Below are positions 42,799 to 52,676 of a DNA stretch of 64,000 bases, piece after piece. Position numbers and translations under genes: made by a program. Position 1 is the first letter of the stretch. Each line of letters starts with the position of its first letter. The notes beneath the pieces are model-generated. The model saw nothing but the letters and a program-made list of their open reading frames with translations. It did no database searches and had not been told where the DNA came from. The stretch lies in the NCBI RefSeq assembly GCF_003194085.1, contig NZ_CP023994.1:682001-746000 (forward strand), read 5' to 3'. The stretch comes from Aurantimicrobium photophilum (GTDB lineage Bacteria; Actinomycetota; Actinomycetes; Actinomycetales; Microbacteriaceae).

Positions 42799-44172
42799 CT
42801 ACAGCGTGTGTAGAGGCTTGCCAGCGAGGTACAGGAATGCTTCACCCAGTGACTCGTTCTGAGTTGGGTGAGCGTGGACCAAAGGTGCGATGTCTTCTGG
42901 GTGTGCTTCCCAGTTGACAACAAGCTGAGCTTCACCGATGAGTTCGCCAACGCGAGCACCAATCATGTGAACTCCAACTACTGGGCCGTCAACGACGCGA
43001 ACGACCTTGACCGAACCTGCGGTTCCGAGGATTTCGCTCTTACCGTTACCGGCAAGGTTGTAGTCGTATGCGGCAATCTTGTCTGCGCCGTATTGCTCTG
43101 CAGCCTTAGCTTCGGTGAGACCGACAGATGCAATTTCTGGCTCGCAGTAGGTGACCTTCGGAATGTTGGTGTCGCTGATGACAACAGGGTTCAGGCCAGC
43201 GATTTCTTCGGCAACGAAGAAGCCCTGCTGGTAACCACGGTGAGCAAGCTGGAGGCCAGGAACAATGTCACCCACGGCGTAGACGCCGGGGATGTTGGTA
43301 GCCAGGCGCTCGTTAGTGATTACGAAACCGCGGTCCATGGTGATGCCGACCTCTTCGAAGCCACAACCTGCGGTTGCGGGGCCACGGCCTACAGCAACCA
43401 GCATGAGGTCGGCTTCGATGGTCTCGCCGCTTTCGAGGGTGATGACAACGCCAGAGTCACTCTGAGTTACGCCTTGGAAGCGAACACCCAGCTTGTAGTC
43501 GATTCCGCGCTTGCGGTACGCACGCTCGAGAGCTTTAGAGATGCTCTCTTCTTCGTTGGGAACGAGGTGAGGGAGGCCTTCGATGATGACAACTTCTGCA
43601 CCAAAGCTCTTCCAGACAGATGCGAACTCGACACCGATAACACCGCCACCAAGAATGGCGACCTTGTTGGGGACGTAGTTCATCTGCAGAGCGTGCTCGC
43701 TGGTGATAACGCGGCCACCGATTTCGAGACCGGGAAGAGAGCGAGAGTAAGAACCAGTTGCCAGAACAATGTTCTTTCCCACAATGTTGTCTGCACCAAC
43801 AGCAACGGTGTTAGGGGAGACGAGGCGACCTTCACCCTCAATAACGGTGATCCCGCGTGCCTTGATCAGGCCGCCGAGACCCTTGAACTTCTTAGCAATG
43901 ATGTCTTCGCGGAATGCGTTTACGCGGTCCATGTCCACACCGTTGAAGGTGGCGTTGATGCCACATTCGTGAGCTTCACGTGCGTTGTCAGCTACCTCAG
44001 CTGCGTGGAGCATTGCCTTGGTGGGAATACATCCCACGTGAAGACAGGTGCCACCAAGCTTGTTCTTTTCGATGAGGGCAACGTTCATGCCCAGTTCGCT
44101 GGCGCGGATAGCAGCTGAGTAGCCGCCACTTCCGCCGCCGAGTACGACGAGGTCAAAGTTGAGTTCAGCCAC
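42799..44172 (-). CDS. lpdA: Dihydrolipoyl dehydrogenase (E3)
   Basis: 457 residues with a GTG start behind AAAAGGAG. FAD-binding GGGSGGYSAAIRA at the N-terminus, redox-active disulfide GGTCLHVGCIP, NAD-binding GGGVIGVEFAS and the C-terminal His-Glu pair in HAHPTQNESL are all seen. It reoxidises the lipoyl group of E2. It lies between pepA and the E2 gene on the same strand. Confidence 0.96.
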   Translation of the reverse strand: MAELNFDLVVLGGGSGGYSAAIRASELGMNVALIEKNKLGGTCLHVGCIPTKAMLHAAEVADNAREAHECGINATFNGVDMDRVNAFREDIIAKKFKGLGGLIKARGITVIEGEGRLVSPNTVAVGADNIVGKNIVLATGSYSRSLPGLEIGGRVITSEHALQMNYVPNKVAILGGGVIGVEFASVWKSFGAEVVIIEGLPHLVPNEEESISKALERAYRKRGIDYKLGVRFQGVTQSDSGVVITLESGETIEADLMLVAVGRGPATAGCGFEEVGITMDRGFVITNERLATNIPGVYAVGDIVPGLQLAHRGYQQGFFVAEEIAGLNPVVISDTNIPKVTYCEPEIASVGLTEAKAAEQYGADKIAAYDYNLAGNGKSEILGTAGSVKVVRVVDGPVVGVHMIGARVGELIGEAQLVVNWEAHPEDIAPLVHAHPTQNESLGEAFLYLAGKPLHTL

Positions 44173-44258
44173 GTTTCTGCTCCTTTTGAGAGTGGGTTTG
44201 CGCCAGGCAGACGCAAAAATCTGCGTTACTTACGGTGAAGTTAACCTCTACGAGACTA

Positions 44259-45734
44259 CTACGCCGTGGCGTAGGACTCTGCGAGGTTAATCAGGGTGCG
44301 TACAGCAACGCCTGTTGGTCCAGCACTTGTATAGCCATATGCCCCACCGGCATTGTTTGCGGTGTTAGCAATGTCAAGGTGCATCCACGGAATAAGTGGT
44401 GCGTCTGGCTTGTCAGAGGACTTTCCTACGAAATCTTTGAGGAATGTAGCTCCCACGAGCATTCCTGCAGCGGTGTTACCTGGCTTGACGTTGGCAATAT
44501 CTGCAACATCAGAGTTCAGATAGGCGCGAAGTTCTTCAGGCAATGGCATGTGCCAGAAGCTTTCTCCCGCAGACTTTCCGAGTTCCACAAGGTGGGAAAT
44601 AGATTCAGTGTCTCCCATCACGCCCGTGTAACGAGTACCCAATGCTGTGGTTGCGGCACCGGTGAGAGTGGCGATGTCGATGATCAGATCAGGGTGTTCC
44701 TTACTGGCAGCAACGAGGCCGTCAGCGAGAACGAGGCGGCCTTCTGCATCAGTGTTCAGAACCTCGACGGTTTTTCCGCCATGGATGGTCAATACGTCGT
44801 TGGGACGTGTCGCAGTGCTCGAAGGCATGTTCTCTGCCAAGCACAACCATGCTGTGATGTTGACGTTGAGTTTGAGCTCAGCTGCGGCAGTGATGATGGC
44901 CAAGGTTGAGGCGGCACCTGTCATGTCATATTTCATGCCGATCATGCCGGCACCGCTCTTGAGCGAGAGCCCGCCAGTGTCGAAGGTGATTCCCTTGCCC
45001 ACAATGGCTATGTGCTTCTTGGCTTTCTTGGGCGCATAAACAAGCTTGACCAGACGTGGTGGGCGAGATGAACCCTTACCTACACCGACAATGCCGCCAA
45101 AGCCGTCTTTGACGAGTGCTTTCTCATCCCACACCGTGGACTTAATCGGCAGACCCTTGATGGTTGTCAGAGTGTGCTCAACAAAAGAAGCGGGGTAGAG
45201 GTCATTGGGTGGAGTGTTGACCAAGTTTTTGACGAGTGAAAGTGCCTGAGCAGAAATCGTTGATTTGGAGAGTTCTGCAGAGATTTTATTATCTGCAACT
45301 ATTTCCACCGCGGAGACGGGATTCTTTTTCTCTGGAGTCGATTTGTACTCGTTGTAGGTATATGTGCCAAGTGCAGCACCTTCAGCAAGAGCTTCAACAG
45401 AGGCAGAATCGGTAAGGGCTAGATCAAAAGCAATAGTTTCTGTACCCGCCAGTTTGCGGGCAGCGACGGCGCCGGCGTAGCGGTAGCTGTTGGGGGTGAG
45501 GGGCTCTGAACCTAAACCAACCACGGCAATAATCGTGGTGGGGTGTGCCGGGTCAACCACGGTTGTGAACGAATCCAGTGCGCCGGTTATCTCAAGCGCT
45601 TCTGCCAGCTTGGCCAGCTTAGATGTGTCCCGAGAAGACTCGATGCGCACACCCTTCTTTCCAGAAACAGCACCGACAACAATGAGGGCTTTCGCAGAGG
45701 GGCGGGGGACCAAAGACAGCTTAGGAATACTCAC
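44259..45734 (-). CDS. pepA: Leucyl aminopeptidase (M17)
   Basis: 491 residues. The two-metal site is intact: GKGITFDTGGLSLK, GMKYDMTGAA and the signature NTDAEGRLVLADGL. The N-terminal macro-like domain is present. It releases N-terminal residues from peptides in the cytosol. It is divergent from the PAC2 gene. Confidence 0.95.
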   Translation of the reverse strand: MSIPKLSLVPRPSAKALIVVGAVSGKKGVRIESSRDTSKLAKLAEALEITGALDSFTTVVDPAHPTTIIAVVGLGSEPLTPNSYRYAGAVAARKLAGTETIAFDLALTDSASVEALAEGAALGTYTYNEYKSTPEKKNPVSAVEIVADNKISAELSKSTISAQALSLVKNLVNTPPNDLYPASFVEHTLTTIKGLPIKSTVWDEKALVKDGFGGIVGVGKGSSRPPRLVKLVYAPKKAKKHIAIVGKGITFDTGGLSLKSGAGMIGMKYDMTGAASTLAIITAAAELKLNVNITAWLCLAENMPSSTATRPNDVLTIHGGKTVEVLNTDAEGRLVLADGLVAASKEHPDLIIDIATLTGAATTALGTRYTGVMGDTESISHLVELGKSAGESFWHMPLPEELRAYLNSDVADIANVKPGNTAAGMLVGATFLKDFVGKSSDKPDAPLIPWMHLDIANTANNAGGAYGYTSAGPTGVAVRTLINLAESYATA

Positions 45735-45816
45735 GACTTCACATTAGGTTCTCGTGCTGTGCACAAGCTTCTGCCACGCGTACGAGAGGTGAGAAAACCG
45801 AACGTAGACTGAAGCT

Positions 45817-46743
45817 ATGTCCGAACGCGAGAGCCTGCTCCATTTCGTCATGGATGCCGCCGAAGTCCCACGTGGGCTTCCACTTGTTGCTGGACTCACA
45901 GGCTTTGCAGATTCTGGTTCTGCAGTCACGGGTTTCACCGACTACATCGTGGACACGATGGATTCACAGATCATCGCCATCTTTGATGCTGATTCTCTTC
46001 TCGACTACCGTGCTCGCCGCCCCATTATTTACTTCGATCAGGACCATTTGACCGGATTTGAGCCACCCATGCTGGCCTTCCACCTGGTTCGTGATGAAAT
46101 CTCTCGTCCCTTCATCTTGCTCACTGGATATGAACCTGATTTCAAATGGGAAACATTCAGTAAGGAAGTTCTCAACTTCGTTGAGCGCTTCGATGTTGCT
46201 ACGACGACCTGGGTCCACTCCATTCCTATGCCCGTTCCCCACACCCGACCAATTGGCACCACCGTGAGTGGTAATCGTGCAGATCTGATTGAACAGTTCT
46301 CGGTCTGGCGTCCTCACACCCAGGTTCCAGCCAACGCCATGCACCTGGTGGAATATCGACTGCAAGAAATTGAGCATGAAGTAGCTGGCTTCGTCCTCCT
46401 CGTTCCTCACTACCTCGCCGATACTGAGTTCCCTCAGGCCTCCCTTGTTGCGCTAGAAAGCATCAGCTCTGCAACAGGTTTGATCTTCCCCACCGATCGT
46501 CTGCGTGAAGAGGGACGTGAGTTCGTTGGCAAGATTGATGAGCAAGTCGAGACCAACGAAGAATTGAACAAACTCGTTCACACCCTCGAACAGCGTTACG
46601 ACTCATACATGAAGGACAACGCACTCCGTTCCCCTCTGACCGACGTTGAGGGTGAACTTCCTACCGCTGATGAAATAGCTGCAGAACTCGAAGAGTTTCT
46701 TGCGTACCGCCGTGGTACGGAAGAGTCTGGCGACATGCGATAA
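45817..46743 (+). CDS. PAC2-family protein (proteasome assembly chaperone-like)
   Basis: 308 residues. The PAC2 pattern is seen in [38 protein letters not shown] and [15 protein letters not shown]. Actinobacterial members lie before sigA, as here; their role is not established. The C-terminal third is acidic and helical. TAGACT at 45805-45810 is at -12 to -7 of the ATG, with no ribosome site, which suggests a leaderless mRNA. Confidence 0.88.
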   Translation: MSERESLLHFVMDAAEVPRGLPLVAGLTGFADSGSAVTGFTDYIVDTMDSQIIAIFDADSLLDYRARRPIIYFDQDHLTGFEPPMLAFHLVRDEISRPFILLTGYEPDFKWETFSKEVLNFVERFDVATTTWVHSIPMPVPHTRPIGTTVSGNRADLIEQFSVWRPHTQVPANAMHLVEYRLQEIEHEVAGFVLLVPHYLADTEFPQASLVALESISSATGLIFPTDRLREEGREFVGKIDEQVETNEELNKLVHTLEQRYDSYMKDNALRSPLTDVEGELPTADEIAAELEEFLAYRRGTEESGDMR

Positions 46744-46823
46744 TAGAAACCGGACCCAGTCTTATCCCTTCACGGGACTTGACAAGGGTCCTAGTTATGC
46801 CCCCGAACAGGAGAAATCTGCTC

Positions 46824-48608
46824 ATGGCTACAGAGAACACAGCCCCCAAGGCTAAAGGACGTTTTGCGTCGCTCTTTGGTGGAAAGTCCAAGTCCTCTGC
46901 TGTCGAGCCAGCTCCGGAAAGTGCTCCCTCTGTGAAGGCTCCTGCCGCCAAGACTCCTGCTCCAAAAACCCCTGCAAAAGCTGCTGCTAAGCCTGCTGAA
47001 AAGCCCGCCGCAAAAGCGCCCGCAGCTAAGGCTCCTGCAAAAGCAGCAGCGAAAACTGACAAGCCCGCCGCCAAAACTGCTGCTAAGCCTGCAGTAAAGG
47101 CACCTGCAAAGGCGGCTGAGAAGCCCGCTGCGAAGGCACCAGCTAAAGCTGCTGCAAAGCCCGCCGTAAAGGCACCAACTAAGACTGCTGCGAAAGCACC
47201 TGCCGCAAAGACTGCAGCGGCTAAGGCTCCTGCCACCAAAGCTCCTGCAACTAAGGCTGCTGCCCCTAAGGCCGAGCCAAAGTCAGCAGCAAAGGCTCCT
47301 GCCAAAGCAGCCACTAAGGCTCCTGCTAAGGCTGTTGAAGCAGAGAAGCCAGCAGCTAAGGCAAAGAAGCCCACTAAAGCTGAACTGGAAAAGATGGCAA
47401 ATGCTCTCTTGACCGAAGAAGCAGCACCCGCAGAAATCGCTCCCAAGCGTGGTCGTGGCCGCGCAAAGGCAGTCGATCCTGAGGCAGATGACGAAGAAGT
47501 AGACGAAGAAGATCTCGTCGCAGATGTCGCTATCGAAGCAGTTGTCATTGACGTTGTTGACGACGAAGCACTCGAAGAAGATGAAGACAAGCCTGCACGT
47601 CCTGCAGTAACTGAAGAACCTCTTCCCACTGGCGCCATTGTTTTGTCCATGGCAGACGATGACGATGACATCCCTGTCTACTCCACCGCAATCACCGGTG
47701 CTACAGCTGACCCCGTTAAGGATTACCTCAAGCAGATCGGTAAAGTTCCTCTGCTCAACGCTGTTGAAGAAGTTGAACTTGCCCTGCGTATTGAAGCTGG
47801 TCTCTTTGCTGAAGACAAGCTGGCAACCAAGAAGAACATTCCGAAGCAGCTCGAGCGTGAACTTCGTTGGGTCGCCCGCGATGGCCAGCGCGCCAAGAGC
47901 CACCTGCTCGGTGCCAACCTGCGTCTGGTTGTTTCTCTTGCGAAGCGTTACACCGGGCGTGGCATGCAGTTCCTGGACCTTATCCAGGAAGGTAACCTCG
48001 GTCTGATTCGTGCAGTTGAGAAGTTCGACTACACCAAGGGCTTCAAGTTCTCCACCTATGCAACCTGGTGGATTCGTCAAGCAATTACTCGCGCTATGGC
48101 TGACCAGGCACGAACCATTCGTATTCCTGTTCACATGGTTGAAGTCATCAACAAGCTGGCACGTGTACAGCGTCAGATGCTCCAGGATCTCGGTCGCGAA
48201 CCAACTCCTGAAGAGCTCTCACGCGAACTCGACATGACTCCTGAGAAGGTTGTTGAAGTTCAGAAGTATGGCCGCGAGCCCATCTCGCTTCACACGCCTC
48301 TTGGTGAAGATGGTGACAGTGAATTCGGTGACCTCATCGAGGACACCGAAGCAGTTGTTCCAGCTGATGCAGTGGGATTCACTATGTTGCAGAAGCAGCT
48401 GGAGTCTCTCCTGGATTCACTCTCTGAGCGTGAAGCCGGAGTTATCCGCATGCGCTTTGGTCTGGGCGATGGCATCCCCAAGACCCTCGACCAGATTGGT
48501 GACACCTTCGGTGTGACTCGTGAGCGTATTCGTCAGATTGAGTCGAAGACCATGGCGAAGCTTCGTCACCCTTCGCGTTCTCAGTCTCTGCGTGACTACC
48601 TCGAATAA
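46824..48608 (+). CDS. sigA: Primary sigma factor SigA (RpoD)
   Basis: 594 residues from ATG 46824 behind CAGGAGA. Residues about 25-190 form a Lys/Ala/Pro-rich repeat ([15 protein letters not shown]-like units) resembling histone H1 tails, then an acidic stretch (about 210-260). Region 1.2 ([15 protein letters not shown]), region 2 ([27 protein letters not shown]), region 3 and region 4 ([20 protein letters not shown]) are complete. It directs RNA polymerase to housekeeping promoters. Its terminator is split by the IS30-family element 37 bases downstream. Confidence 0.96.
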   Translation: MATENTAPKAKGRFASLFGGKSKSSAVEPAPESAPSVKAPAAKTPAPKTPAKAAAKPAEKPAAKAPAAKAPAKAAAKTDKPAAKTAAKPAVKAPAKAAEKPAAKAPAKAAAKPAVKAPTKTAAKAPAAKTAAAKAPATKAPATKAAAPKAEPKSAAKAPAKAATKAPAKAVEAEKPAAKAKKPTKAELEKMANALLTEEAAPAEIAPKRGRGRAKAVDPEADDEEVDEEDLVADVAIEAVVIDVVDDEALEEDEDKPARPAVTEEPLPTGAIVLSMADDDDDIPVYSTAITGATADPVKDYLKQIGKVPLLNAVEEVELALRIEAGLFAEDKLATKKNIPKQLERELRWVARDGQRAKSHLLGANLRLVVSLAKRYTGRGMQFLDLIQEGNLGLIRAVEKFDYTKGFKFSTYATWWIRQAITRAMADQARTIRIPVHMVEVINKLARVQRQMLQDLGREPTPEELSRELDMTPEKVVEVQKYGREPISLHTPLGEDGDSEFGDLIEDTEAVVPADAVGFTMLQKQLESLLDSLSEREAGVIRMRFGLGDGIPKTLDQIGDTFGVTRERIRQIESKTMAKLRHPSRSQSLRDYLE

Positions 48609-48652
48609 ATCGAGAAATGTGAAAGAAGCCCCGGTGCTCTGCTTGGGTTCTA

Positions 48653-48697
48653 ATGGTCGTTGCAACACTCCATCTTTTTGGAGGTTGCAACGACCAT
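48653..48697 (+). promoter_or_regulatory. Hairpin sequestering the IS30 transposase start
   Basis: GGTCGTTGCAAC-A-CTCCA (48655-48672) pairs with TGGAGGTTGCAACGACC (48679-48695) apart from one bulged A, and the stem extends into the ATG at 48696. The ribosome site GGAGG is buried in the stem. The left arm is part of the terminal inverted repeat. Confidence 0.75.
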
Positions 48698-50111
48698 GTC
48701 TTTTACCCCGCCGCCCAAACGCACTCGGAGGCGTTATTCCCTGGCTGAGAAGGCTGCTCTTTTTGAGGCTTTCGAGCGTTTAGGCAATGCCAATGCCGCT
48801 GCCAGAGAGCTGGGTTTTCCTATGCTCACGTGTTATCAGTGGCTTGTTGCTGCAGGGGTTGATGTTGGTGCGCCTCGTCGGCAGCGCCACAATCTTGTCC
48901 GTGAGCACTATTTCCGTCTGCGAGATTCGGGCGTTCATCGAGTAGATGCGGCGAAGCAGGCAGGTGTTCATATTCGCACTGCCCAAGATTGGGACAGAGG
49001 GATAGTGAAGAAAATTCATTCACGCATCTATCCTGATGGCCATGTTGTCCACTACAACAAGAGTGTGAATGTTCAGGAACGACTTGTTGATGGTGTTCGT
49101 ATTTCTGTGTTGGAGAAGGTGCTTGATCCGAGGTTTCTCTCACTTGTTGAGCGGGAGAAGATTCGCAGTTTCCACGTCCAGGGCATGAGTATTCGCTCCA
49201 TGGCTCAGGTGTTGGGCAGGGCTGCTTCAAGCATCAGCAGGGAACTGCGACGCAATAGGGTCGAGGATGTTTATGAGCCCTACACAGCCCATCGGGTTTC
49301 TGTCACACGCAGACAAAGACCGAAAACTCGTAAGCTTTTGACACAGCCGATGTTAAAGGCGTTTGTTCAAGAGGGATTAGATAATCAGTGGTCTCCGGAG
49401 CAGATTTCTCACAAGTTGGTGGAAGAGTTTCCCGACAGTCAGGAGATGCGAGTGTCACCGGAGACGATCTATCAAACCTTGTATTTGCAGGCTCGTGGTG
49501 GTTTGAAGAAAGAGATCCAATCAGCTCTTCGCACGGGACGCACCAGGCGCAAACCCCACAACACGGGGCTTGAACGCCGGCCTCGTTTTGCTGATCCGAT
49601 GGTGATGATTTCTGAACGTCCTGCCGAAGTTGAAGACAGGGCCGTTCCAGGGCATTGGGAAGGTGATCTCATAGTTGGAACGCAAAACAGGTCAGCGATT
49701 GCGACGTTGGTTGAGCGCAGCACACGATATGTGATGCTTGCCCATCTCTCCGGTGATCACACTGCAGAAACAGTTCGTGACGCACTAATCAAAACCATGC
49801 AGACCCTGCCAGAGCATTTGCGAGGGTCACTGACGTGGGATCAAGGAATTGAGATGGCAAGGCATAAAGAATTTAGTATCGCCACAGACATGCCTGTCTA
49901 TTTCTGTGATCCAGCAAGCCCTTGGCAACGCGGTTCCAACGAGAACACCAACGGACTCCTCAGACAGTATTTTCCCAAGGGAACAGACTTGTCAGTGTTT
50001 GGGCCTGAAGACCTTGAACGAGTCGCCCTGCAACTCAACGGGCGGCCAAGAAAAACACTCGGCTGGAAAAATCCAGCCGAGTGTTTAAGAGACCTACTAG
50101 TGTCGAACTAA
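48696..50111 (+). CDS. IS30-family transposase
   Basis: 471 residues from ATG 48696, with GGAGG 11 bases before it. An extra N-terminal helix-turn-helix region (about 10-60) precedes the IS30-type HTH_38 (GMSIRSMAQVLGRAASSISREL), then the DDE core: Asp in GHWEGDLIVG, Asp in LTWDQGIEMARH and Glu in NENTNGLLRQYF. No disruption. A perfect 15-bp hairpin lies inside the last coding stretch. Confidence 0.94.
   Translation: MSFTPPPKRTRRRYSLAEKAALFEAFERLGNANAAARELGFPMLTCYQWLVAAGVDVGAPRRQRHNLVREHYFRLRDSGVHRVDAAKQAGVHIRTAQDWDRGIVKKIHSRIYPDGHVVHYNKSVNVQERLVDGVRISVLEKVLDPRFLSLVEREKIRSFHVQGMSIRSMAQVLGRAASSISRELRRNRVEDVYEPYTAHRVSVTRRQRPKTRKLLTQPMLKAFVQEGLDNQWSPEQISHKLVEEFPDSQEMRVSPETIYQTLYLQARGGLKKEIQSALRTGRTRRKPHNTGLERRPRFADPMVMISERPAEVEDRAVPGHWEGDLIVGTQNRSAIATLVERSTRYVMLAHLSGDHTAETVRDALIKTMQTLPEHLRGSLTWDQGIEMARHKEFSIATDMPVYFCDPASPWQRGSNENTNGLLRQYFPKGTDLSVFGPEDLERVALQLNGRPRKTLGWKNPAECLRDLLVSN
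50053..50086 (+). repeat. Hairpin within the 3' end of the IS30 transposase gene
   Basis: AAACACTCGGCTGGA and TCCAGCCGAGTGTTT form a perfect 15-bp stem with an AAAA loop, 23 bases before the stop codon. It is terminator-like, although only a short T run follows. It may stop transcripts that enter or leave the element. Confidence 0.6.
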
Positions 50112-50179
50112 ATCACGTCAGTGTTGCAACGATCAATTGAATTCGCCCTGCACCGGGGCTTCTTCGTTAAGTTGAGTTC

Positions 50180-50416
50180 TTAGATTGAGCGATCGTTCGC
50201 TGCGTGCAGCTTTGCGGTCTCGTCGTGCCACTGAGCACCCAGACCGGTGAGCTTTTCACGGTGCTTGGAAGCGTGGTGTGCGCAGAAGAGGAGAACACCG
50301 CCTGCAGGCATGGTTGCTCGAACATATGCCTGTGCACCGCAGCTGTCGCAGCGGTCGAGGCTGGTGAGCTCGGAGGCTACGTCGGTTGATGCGGTTTCAG
50401 TCATTGCTGTTGTCAT
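50180..50416 (-). CDS. DUF7455 small zinc-binding protein
   Basis: 78 residues from ATG 50416 behind GAGGAG. CDSCGAQAYV and LLFCAHHASKH form a CxxC...CxxH metal site. This small protein is conserved between sigA and the topoisomerase genes in actinobacteria, as here. Function unknown. Confidence 0.85.
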   Translation of the reverse strand: MTTAMTETASTDVASELTSLDRCDSCGAQAYVRATMPAGGVLLFCAHHASKHREKLTGLGAQWHDETAKLHAANDRSI

Positions 50417-50594
50417 CTCTCGCTCCTCTTCGTAATGAAGTCCTAAGCACATATAACCATGAAGAGCTGTGTTTTGTGGTCGGAATGCAGGGCATTTCGC
50501 TGACCGCGTATCAGGTTCCTGACGCGTGCCTCCGCGGAATTGGGCTCCGAACAAACTACTGTTCAAGAGCGCCACGAAGTAGTTGAGGAGTCGC

Positions 50595-52676
50595 GTGAGT
50601 TCTTCTGAGTATTCCGCTCGCCATCTTTCCGTTTTGGAAGGATTAGAGGCGGTCCGTAAACGTCCCGGTATGTATATCGGAACCACTGACTCTCGTGGAC
50701 TCATGCACTGCCTGTGGGAGATCATCGACAACTCAGTTGATGAAGCTTTGGGCGGTCACGGTAACTCTATTGAGATCCAACTTCACAAAGACAATAGCGT
50801 CGAGGTTCGTGACAAAGCGCGTGGTATTCCTGTTGATGTTGAGCCTAAGACAGGCCTGACTGGTGTTGAGGTTGTCTTCACCAAGCTGCACGCAGGTGGA
50901 AAGTTTGGTTCCGGTTCTTATGCCGCTTCCGGTGGTCTCCACGGTGTGGGTGCATCGGTCGTTAACGCGCTGTCAGAGCGCCTCGACGTTGAAGTTGACC
51001 GTGATGGCAAGACCTGGGCCATGTCGTTTCGACGTGGCGAACCTGGCGTTTTTGACGACAGCAAGGGAATTGCTCCCAACAATCCCTTCACCCCCTTTGA
51101 AGACGGAAGTTCACTCACCGTCAAGGGCAAGGTTGCCAAGGGTGTTACCGGAACCCGTGTGCGCTACTGGGCAGATCAGCAGATTTTCACTCCAGGTGCC
51201 TCTTTTCAAACTGAAGATTTAGACTCGCGCGCCCGCCAAACAGCGTTCCTTGTTCCCGGTCTTGAAATGAAGATTACAGACGAGCGTGGTCCCGAAGTCC
51301 TTGAATCGAGCTTCAAGTTCAGCGGCGGTATTAGCGAGTTCGCTGAGTTCCTTGCTCCAGATACTGCAGTGACTGACATCTGGCGCCTTTCAGGCGAGGG
51401 TAACTTCACGGAGACCGTTCCTGTCTTGGGGCCTGATGGAAATATGGCTCTCACTGAAGTAGAGCGCAGCTGTGGTGTCGATATCGCACTGCGTTGGGGC
51501 ACCGGTTATGAAACCGAGATGCAGAGCTTCGTCAACATCATCTCCACCCCCAAGGGTGGAACCCACCAGCAAGGTTTTGAACAGGCGCTGCTCAAGGTCA
51601 TCCGTGCCCAGGTTGATGCGAATTCTCGCAAGCTCAAAGCAGGTAACGACAAGGTTGAGAAAGACGATGTTCTAGCCGGTCTCACTGCTGTAGTGACCGT
51701 TCGCGTCCCAGAACCACAGTTCGAAGGTCAGACCAAGGAAGTTCTGGGAACTCCTGCAGTGAAGGCCATTGTTGCCTCTGTTGTTCAGAAGCAACTCACA
51801 GCACGCCTGACCTCAACTAAGCGTGACGAGAAGGCACAATCTGCCTTACTGCTGGAAAAGATTGTTTCTGAAATGAAGAGCCGCATCTCGGCTCGCACTC
51901 ACAAAGAAACTCAGCGCCGAAAGAATGCGCTGGAAACTTCGAGCCTTCCCGCAAAGTTGGTTGATTGTCGAAGCAATGATGTTGAACAGTCCGAACTCTT
52001 CATCGTGGAGGGTGACTCGGCACTCGGAACGGCAAAGCTCGCTCGCAATAGTGAGTATCAGGCGTTGCTGCCCATCCGAGGCAAGATCCTCAACGTTCAA
52101 AAAGCATCTGTTTCTGACATGCTCAACAACGCGGAATGTGCCTCGATTATTCAGGTGATTGGTGCGGGCTCTGGACGCAGCTTCGATCTTGATGCGGCCC
52201 GTTACGGCAAGGTCATCCTGATGTCAGATGCTGATGTTGACGGCGCACACATTAGAACGCTTCTCTTGACTCTCTTCTTCCGTTATATGCGTCCCCTCAT
52301 TGAAGCAGGGCGCGTGTTTGCCGCTGTTCCGCCACTTCACCGCGTGGTGGTGATTAACCCCGGTACTAAGCCCAACGAAACGATTTATACCTATTCAGAG
52401 CCTGAACTTCAGTCCGTATTGGCTGCATTGGCGAAGTCCGGAAAGCGCTACCAAGAGCCCATTCAGCGCTATAAGGGTCTGGGTGAAATGGATGCAGATC
52501 AGCTTGCCACCACCACCATGGATCGCTCAGCTCGCACACTGCGCCGTGTTCGTGTGGAGGATGCAGCGATGGCTGACACCGTCTTTGAGCTCTTGATGGG
52601 TAATGACGTTGGTCCACGCCGAGACTTCATTATTGAAGGCTCAGCTGGCCTGTCTCGCGACCGAATCGACGTTTAG
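50595..52676 (+). CDS. parE: Type IIA topoisomerase subunit B (ParE/GyrB-like)
   Basis: 693 residues from GTG 50595 behind GAGGAG. GHKL ATPase motifs are clear ([11 protein letters not shown], a [14 protein letters not shown] glycine box), followed by the transducer and the Toprim domain ([20 protein letters not shown]). This second B subunit near sigA is annotated as topoisomerase IV in many actinobacteria; its partner A subunit is encoded convergently next door. Naming against GyrB is by context. Confidence 0.88.
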   Translation: MSSSEYSARHLSVLEGLEAVRKRPGMYIGTTDSRGLMHCLWEIIDNSVDEALGGHGNSIEIQLHKDNSVEVRDKARGIPVDVEPKTGLTGVEVVFTKLHAGGKFGSGSYAASGGLHGVGASVVNALSERLDVEVDRDGKTWAMSFRRGEPGVFDDSKGIAPNNPFTPFEDGSSLTVKGKVAKGVTGTRVRYWADQQIFTPGASFQTEDLDSRARQTAFLVPGLEMKITDERGPEVLESSFKFSGGISEFAEFLAPDTAVTDIWRLSGEGNFTETVPVLGPDGNMALTEVERSCGVDIALRWGTGYETEMQSFVNIISTPKGGTHQQGFEQALLKVIRAQVDANSRKLKAGNDKVEKDDVLAGLTAVVTVRVPEPQFEGQTKEVLGTPAVKAIVASVVQKQLTARLTSTKRDEKAQSALLLEKIVSEMKSRISARTHKETQRRKNALETSSLPAKLVDCRSNDVEQSELFIVEGDSALGTAKLARNSEYQALLPIRGKILNVQKASVSDMLNNAECASIIQVIGAGSGRSFDLDAARYGKVILMSDADVDGAHIRTLLLTLFFRYMRPLIEAGRVFAAVPPLHRVVVINPGTKPNETIYTYSEPELQSVLAALAKSGKRYQEPIQRYKGLGEMDADQLATTTMDRSARTLRRVRVEDAAMADTVFELLMGNDVGPRRDFIIEGSAGLSRDRIDV

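Larger units (their letters stand above)
48645..50144 (+). mobile_element. IS30-family insertion sequence
   Basis: Terminal repeats share a perfect inner part TCGTTGCAACACT (48657-48669 and, inverted, 50120-50132), and an imperfect outer part brings them to about 25 bp. The outer ends are therefore uncertain by several bases and no target duplication can be read. One intact transposase gene fills the element. IS30-family elements prefer palindromic targets, consistent with the terminator stem around it. Confidence 0.88.
48623..50164. terminator. Bidirectional terminator split by the IS30-family element
   Basis: AAGAAGCCCCGGTGC (48623-48637) and its perfect complement GCACCGGGGCTTCTT (50150-50164) flank the insertion sequence. 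Brought together they form a 15-bp terminator stem between the convergent sigA and DUF7455 genes. The remaining loop bases are TCTGCTT on the left and GCCCT on the right. Confidence 0.8.

Noticed and set aside
46930-47350. Repeat array in sigA
   Set aside because: It is the Lys/Ala/Pro-rich coding repeat of the sigma factor, with no regular spacer structure.
48638-50149. Target duplication of the IS30 element
   Set aside because: Loop bases on the two sides (TCTGCTT and GCCCT) do not match, and the outer terminal repeat is too imperfect to fix the ends.
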